From Sphaerochaeta pleomorpha str. Grapes (GTDB lineage Bacteria > Spirochaetota > Spirochaetia > Sphaerochaetales > Sphaerochaetaceae), in the NCBI RefSeq assembly GCF_000236685.1, contig NC_016633.1, positions 2,914,001-2,978,000 on the forward strand: a DNA stretch of 64,000 bases, in the 5' to 3' direction. Below, piece by piece: positions 61,262-64,000 of the stretch (position 1 is its first letter; every line of letters starts with the position of its first letter). Below the pieces are notes generated by a model, which did not search any database, was not told the DNA's origin, and worked only from the letters and a program-made list of their open reading frames with translations. Both the position numbers and the translations under genes were made by a program.

Positions 61262-61666
61262 GAATGCTTTAACGATACTACCGTAAAACAAAATGGTATT
61301 CAAGGGGAATCCCCGTTTTTCCCGTTACGATAGATACATCTTCATCAAGAAGAGCTCTGCCATCCTATCTGGAAGCAATCGATCGGTAAAAGCAGCGCAG
61401 TATAACCAGAGCCTACGGTCTGGAAAATTTATCTGGTATCATGGGAGATTGCGGATAATCGCCACCTTGTTGATGGTGATGGATTCCAGTTTTTTGACCC
61501 AAGGCTCTATTTCGAAGACAAACATAGAGAATCATTTCTGACAGGTTGTTCTCTATGTTTCAAAATTGTGGCTTATAGTTGATTTTTCTAGGAAATTTTT
61601 AGTTTCAAGTCTATACTGATCTGGAGTTAGCCTATTTTAAAAGAATGCAAGACCTAGAGGATCATT
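61262..61666. other. Intergenic gap with a degenerate repeated segment
   Basis: No gene seen. Bases around 61325-61395 resemble 62783-62855 (shared ATAGATAC, CTTCATCAAGA, CTATC-GAAGCAAT, AAAAGCAG). Frames here are broken. It may be the residue of a duplicated element or gene. Confidence 0.45.
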
Positions 61667-62089
61667 ATGAAAAAAGGAATAAGTAGTATTCTGCAGGTTG
61701 CAGTGTCCTGTCTGCTGTTGGTTTCATTGTTTTTTGGATGTAGCGACATCCCTAGTAGCCAGGCCTTGATAGTAGTAAATGCTAGCGAGAATGTGGTCAG
61801 CCTTGTTTCGATCAGGCAGACCAACATAAGCCCAAAGAAGATGGAAAATTCTACGAATGCGTTGATAGAAACCATTGCACCAGGTGAGAGCATGACCTTC
61901 TATCTGGGTACTTCCCTGGTCGATTCAATACGCCTGTATATTTCTGATGCAGAGGGTTATGCCAGTATAGATTTTACGTATGAGTTTCACATGCATGGGG
62001 GCTACGAAGATATTATTGCCAGCTATACCGGGACTGGAATTACCTTGAGCGGAGGCCACGCAGAAGAGATAGTGCAGGATTATTCATAA
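61667..62089 (+). CDS. Small lipoprotein, paralogue family member 3
   Basis: 140 residues. Signal peptide with lipobox LFFGC (Cys about 25). It shares the family plan: ALIVVNASENVVSLVSIRQ early, GESMTFYLGTSLVDSIRLYI in the middle, and YTGTGITLSGG at the end. It is closer to member 4 than to members 1 and 2. GAGGA lies about 5 bp before the ATG. Unknown function. Confidence 0.78.
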   Translation: MKKGISSILQVAVSCLLLVSLFFGCSDIPSSQALIVVNASENVVSLVSIRQTNISPKKMENSTNALIETIAPGESMTFYLGTSLVDSIRLYISDAEGYASIDFTYEFHMHGGYEDIIASYTGTGITLSGGHAEEIVQDYS

Positions 62090-62324
62090 TCAATTCTGTT
62101 GTTATTAAGTGATTTGGGTACAGATTTTCTTGGTTCCTGCAATCCCAAACATTAGTTCTTTCAAGGCAGGATTGCAACAACACCTTGAAGATTTTGTTTG
62201 GTAATATGGCCATTTTTTACCTGTGTATGAACCAGATACGTTTCTTCTATGACCTTTTTTAATTTCGATTATGTACTAGTCTTTGGTTGATCAATTGCAG
62301 AGAGATTGGAAAACAGGGGGTGTT

Positions 62325-62747
62325 ATGAAACATAGAATATATGAAGGTCTATTGGTACTGGCTTGCTGTCTGTTGCTGGTTTCGGTTTTCTCAGGGTGCA
62401 ATGACAATCCCCGTTGCAAAGCTTTGGTTATCATAAACGAAAGTGACAATGCCATTGAGGATGTAGGAATCAGACAGTATGTATCTAAACCCAAGCTAGA
62501 CGAGCCCTTCTCTGGTGATGAAGTAACCATTGCAGCTGGTGCCAGCAAGACATTCTACCTGGCCCCCTATTCGGCCGATTCTGTAATCCTGAGTTTCTAT
62601 GATGGTGTGGAAGTTTCTGAAGGCGGTATAGAGTTCACGTATGAGTATCTTGTCAATGGCAAGAATGAAACGATTACCGCCCTATACACGGGAACTGAGA
62701 TTACTTTGAGTGGAAGCAATGCAAAAAAGGTTGGGCATTTCATCTAA
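62325..62747 (+). CDS. Small lipoprotein, paralogue family member 4
   Basis: 140 residues. Lipobox FSGC (Cys about 25). Family plan as in member 3: ALVIINESDNAIEDVGIRQY, ASKTFYLAPYSADSVILSF, YTGTEITLSGSNA. GGGGG lies 5 bp before the ATG at 62325; the frame is open to 62283. Each of the four copies is a single gene with its own upstream region, so they may be expressed under different conditions. Confidence 0.78.
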   Translation: MKHRIYEGLLVLACCLLLVSVFSGCNDNPRCKALVIINESDNAIEDVGIRQYVSKPKLDEPFSGDEVTIAAGASKTFYLAPYSADSVILSFYDGVEVSEGGIEFTYEYLVNGKNETITALYTGTEITLSGSNAKKVGHFI

Positions 62748-63043
62748 GTAGTCCCCTTGCCGCTTGGTTTTTCTCTCATGATAATAGATACCACTTCATC
62801 AAGATGGGTACACGATCCTATCATGAAGCAATTGCTTGGAAAAAAGCAGTGCCTTGTTCCTGAAGGCAACTACCTCACAAAAAGAAGGGTTCCTTGTTCC
62901 TGCCAGCTTGCATACTTTCTTGATAATTGACGGGGAGGAGCCACACATTGTAGCCTTTTGCTGGCAGCAACTGGCAGGAAGCAAACCCGATGTTCAAGGT
63001 TGCTCCTGTTACCAATATGTTTCATCCAATTGGATAGTTCATC

Positions 63044-63484
63044 CTACTTCTGCTTTTTCAGAAGATCTCGAATTTCCGTAAGCAATACAACGTCTGCAGG
63101 AACCACCGGTTTTGGTGCAGGTTTTGCAGCTTCCTCGGCTTTTTTCTGGGCTTCGCCCTTTTCACGAAGCTTGTTTATCATTTTGACAATCATGAAGACA
63201 ACTAAAGCAATGATCAAAAAGTCTATGATTCTCTGGATGAAGTTACCATATGTCAGAGCTACCTCGGCAGTATCTGCGGTAGCTGCAGTAATGACAACTT
63301 TCAGGTCCGTGAAACTGACTCCCCCAAGAATCAGGCCTACGAACGGCATTATTATGTCCTTTACCAGTGAATTGACAATTGCGGTGAAGGCTGTTCCAAT
63401 GATTATCCCGACAGCCAGATCCATGACGTTTCCACGCGAAATGAATTGCTTGAACTCATTCAAAAATCCGCTTTTCTTTGCCAT
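63044..63484 (-). CDS. mscL: MscL, large-conductance mechanosensitive channel
   Basis: 146 residues. Inner-membrane pentameric channel that opens under membrane tension during hypo-osmotic shock. The first helix is [22 protein letters not shown], followed by the pore segment [19 protein letters not shown] (in part), a periplasmic loop and TM2 ([18 protein letters not shown]). The cytoplasmic end is extended by an Ala/Pro/Lys linker before the terminal helix [16 protein letters not shown] precedes the ATG at 63484. Monocistronic. Confidence 0.95.
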   Translation of the reverse strand: MAKKSGFLNEFKQFISRGNVMDLAVGIIIGTAFTAIVNSLVKDIIMPFVGLILGGVSFTDLKVVITAATADTAEVALTYGNFIQRIIDFLIIALVVFMIVKMINKLREKGEAQKKAEEAAKPAPKPVVPADVVLLTEIRDLLKKQK

Positions 63485-63676
63485 TCTCTTTACCTCCAAG
63501 ATTTTACTTCCGATTATAACATGGTATTGGCTGGAGTCCTATATTGGCAAGGCGGTGGAAAACGATAATGAGAGTCATATGAGTACTGTTCGGGGTCGCA
63601 AGAATTGCCAAATCCTCTAAAAATGGGAAAAATAACAATTTCAAGTCATTTTGTTTTTATTTATATTGTTTGAATG

Positions 63677-63705
63677 TTGCATAAATATACTTGTTAATGT
63701 ATAAA
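63677..63705 (+). promoter_or_regulatory. Promoter of the LivJ-type gene
   Basis: TTGCAT, 17 bp, TATAAA, about 65 bp upstream of the ATG, in a strongly AT-rich stretch. Confidence 0.6.
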
Positions 63706-63769
63706 GAATCTTATACTTTACCAGGAAGTCCATTCCTGCTGTTTTTGTACAATTTGGAGGTACCGAAGT

Positions 63770-64000
63770 ATGAAGAAACGCCTGTTTGTAGTTTTGGCTC
63801 TGGTTGCTTTGTTCGCATTAGTAGCCGCACCGGTGTTTGCCCAAGGTGGCGCTGAGAAATCAGTTGCCGGCCCTAAAATCGGTTTCATGGGACCTATGAC
63901 TGGTGACTACGCCAACTATGGTGTCCTTTGCAATAACTCAGTAAAACTTGCCGTTGATCAATTCAATGCCAAGGGTGGTATTGCAGGAAAGCTTCCTGTA
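63770..64000 (+). CDS. Branched-chain amino acid type ABC binding protein (3' end outside window)
   Basis: Only the first 77 codons are visible. Signal peptide about 1-23 (APVFA-QGG), then KIGFMGPMTGDYANYG and VKLAVDQFNAKGGIAGK, the usual N-terminal lobe of LivJ-type (type I) binding proteins. These feed LivHMGF importers with branched-chain amino acids, amides or related compounds. GGAGG lies 8-9 bp before the ATG. The permease and ATPase genes presumably follow outside the window. Confidence 0.88.
   Translation, partial: MKKRLFVVLALVALFALVAAPVFAQGGAEKSVAGPKIGFMGPMTGDYANYGVLCNNSVKLAVDQFNAKGGIAGKLPV

Noticed and set aside
1-64000. CRISPR arrays, rRNA genes or complete insertion sequences
   Set aside because: No regularly spaced direct repeats, rRNA-like sequence or intact transposase with terminal repeats was seen on either strand.

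Overview
The window looks like a chromosome segment of a free-living anaerobic spirochaete, most like Sphaerochaeta. This is an inference from several signs: an alanyl-tRNA synthetase of about 600 residues that lacks the C-Ala domain (a form known from Borrelia and Treponema), a single-chain PurL, NADH-dependent ferredoxin:NADP oxidoreductase NfnAB, a radical-SAM and ferredoxin-rich gene set, and many secreted and lipoprotein genes. No rRNA, CRISPR array or complete insertion sequence was seen. Two tRNA genes (Phe-GAA and Arg-CCU) are present.

Layout. 1-10.3 kb is a tightly packed purine operon, purC-purF-purM-purN/purO fusion-AICAR formyltransferase-purD-purL, closed by a hairpin terminator. 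10.4-16.6 kb holds an hsp20 gene behind a perfect sigma-54 promoter, a cupin, nfnAB, an orphan PTS IIA protein, a folate enzyme and an ECF transporter energising module. 17-24.2 kb is a visibly more AT-rich sugar island on the minus strand: DeoR regulator, SorE-like sugar-phosphate dehydrogenase, a three-part ABC importer and a PfkB kinase. A dead transposase lies beside it. 25-27.4 kb has two tandem secreted outer-membrane-type paralogues. 27.6-31.1 kb is an accessory patch beside tRNA-Phe: a phage-type repressor, a membrane-anchored coiled-coil/GIY-YIG protein, a DUF4145 protein and the 3' remnant of a group II intron. 31-53 kb is mostly housekeeping: dprA, alaS, rlmN, an OPT transporter, hflX, ychF, a radical SAM protein and topA, plus a PIN-domain membrane protein. 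53-64 kb is regulatory and accessory: a bacterial SAM-domain (sterile alpha motif) protein, a TetR/SCP2/M24-peptidase operon, four small paralogous lipoproteins, an MFS transporter with its own regulator, mscL, and the start of a livJ-type binding protein.

The most striking signal cuts across these regions. At about ten genes a recognisable -10 box lies only 6-10 nt before the start codon with no Shine-Dalgarno sequence, which predicts leaderless mRNAs. Their neighbours carry strong GGAGG-type sites. The most system-like candidates are the sugar-phosphate import island and the GIY-YIG/DUF4145 cassette beside tRNA-Phe. Starts were moved from the longest open frame wherever a Shine-Dalgarno site or promoter position decided the matter.
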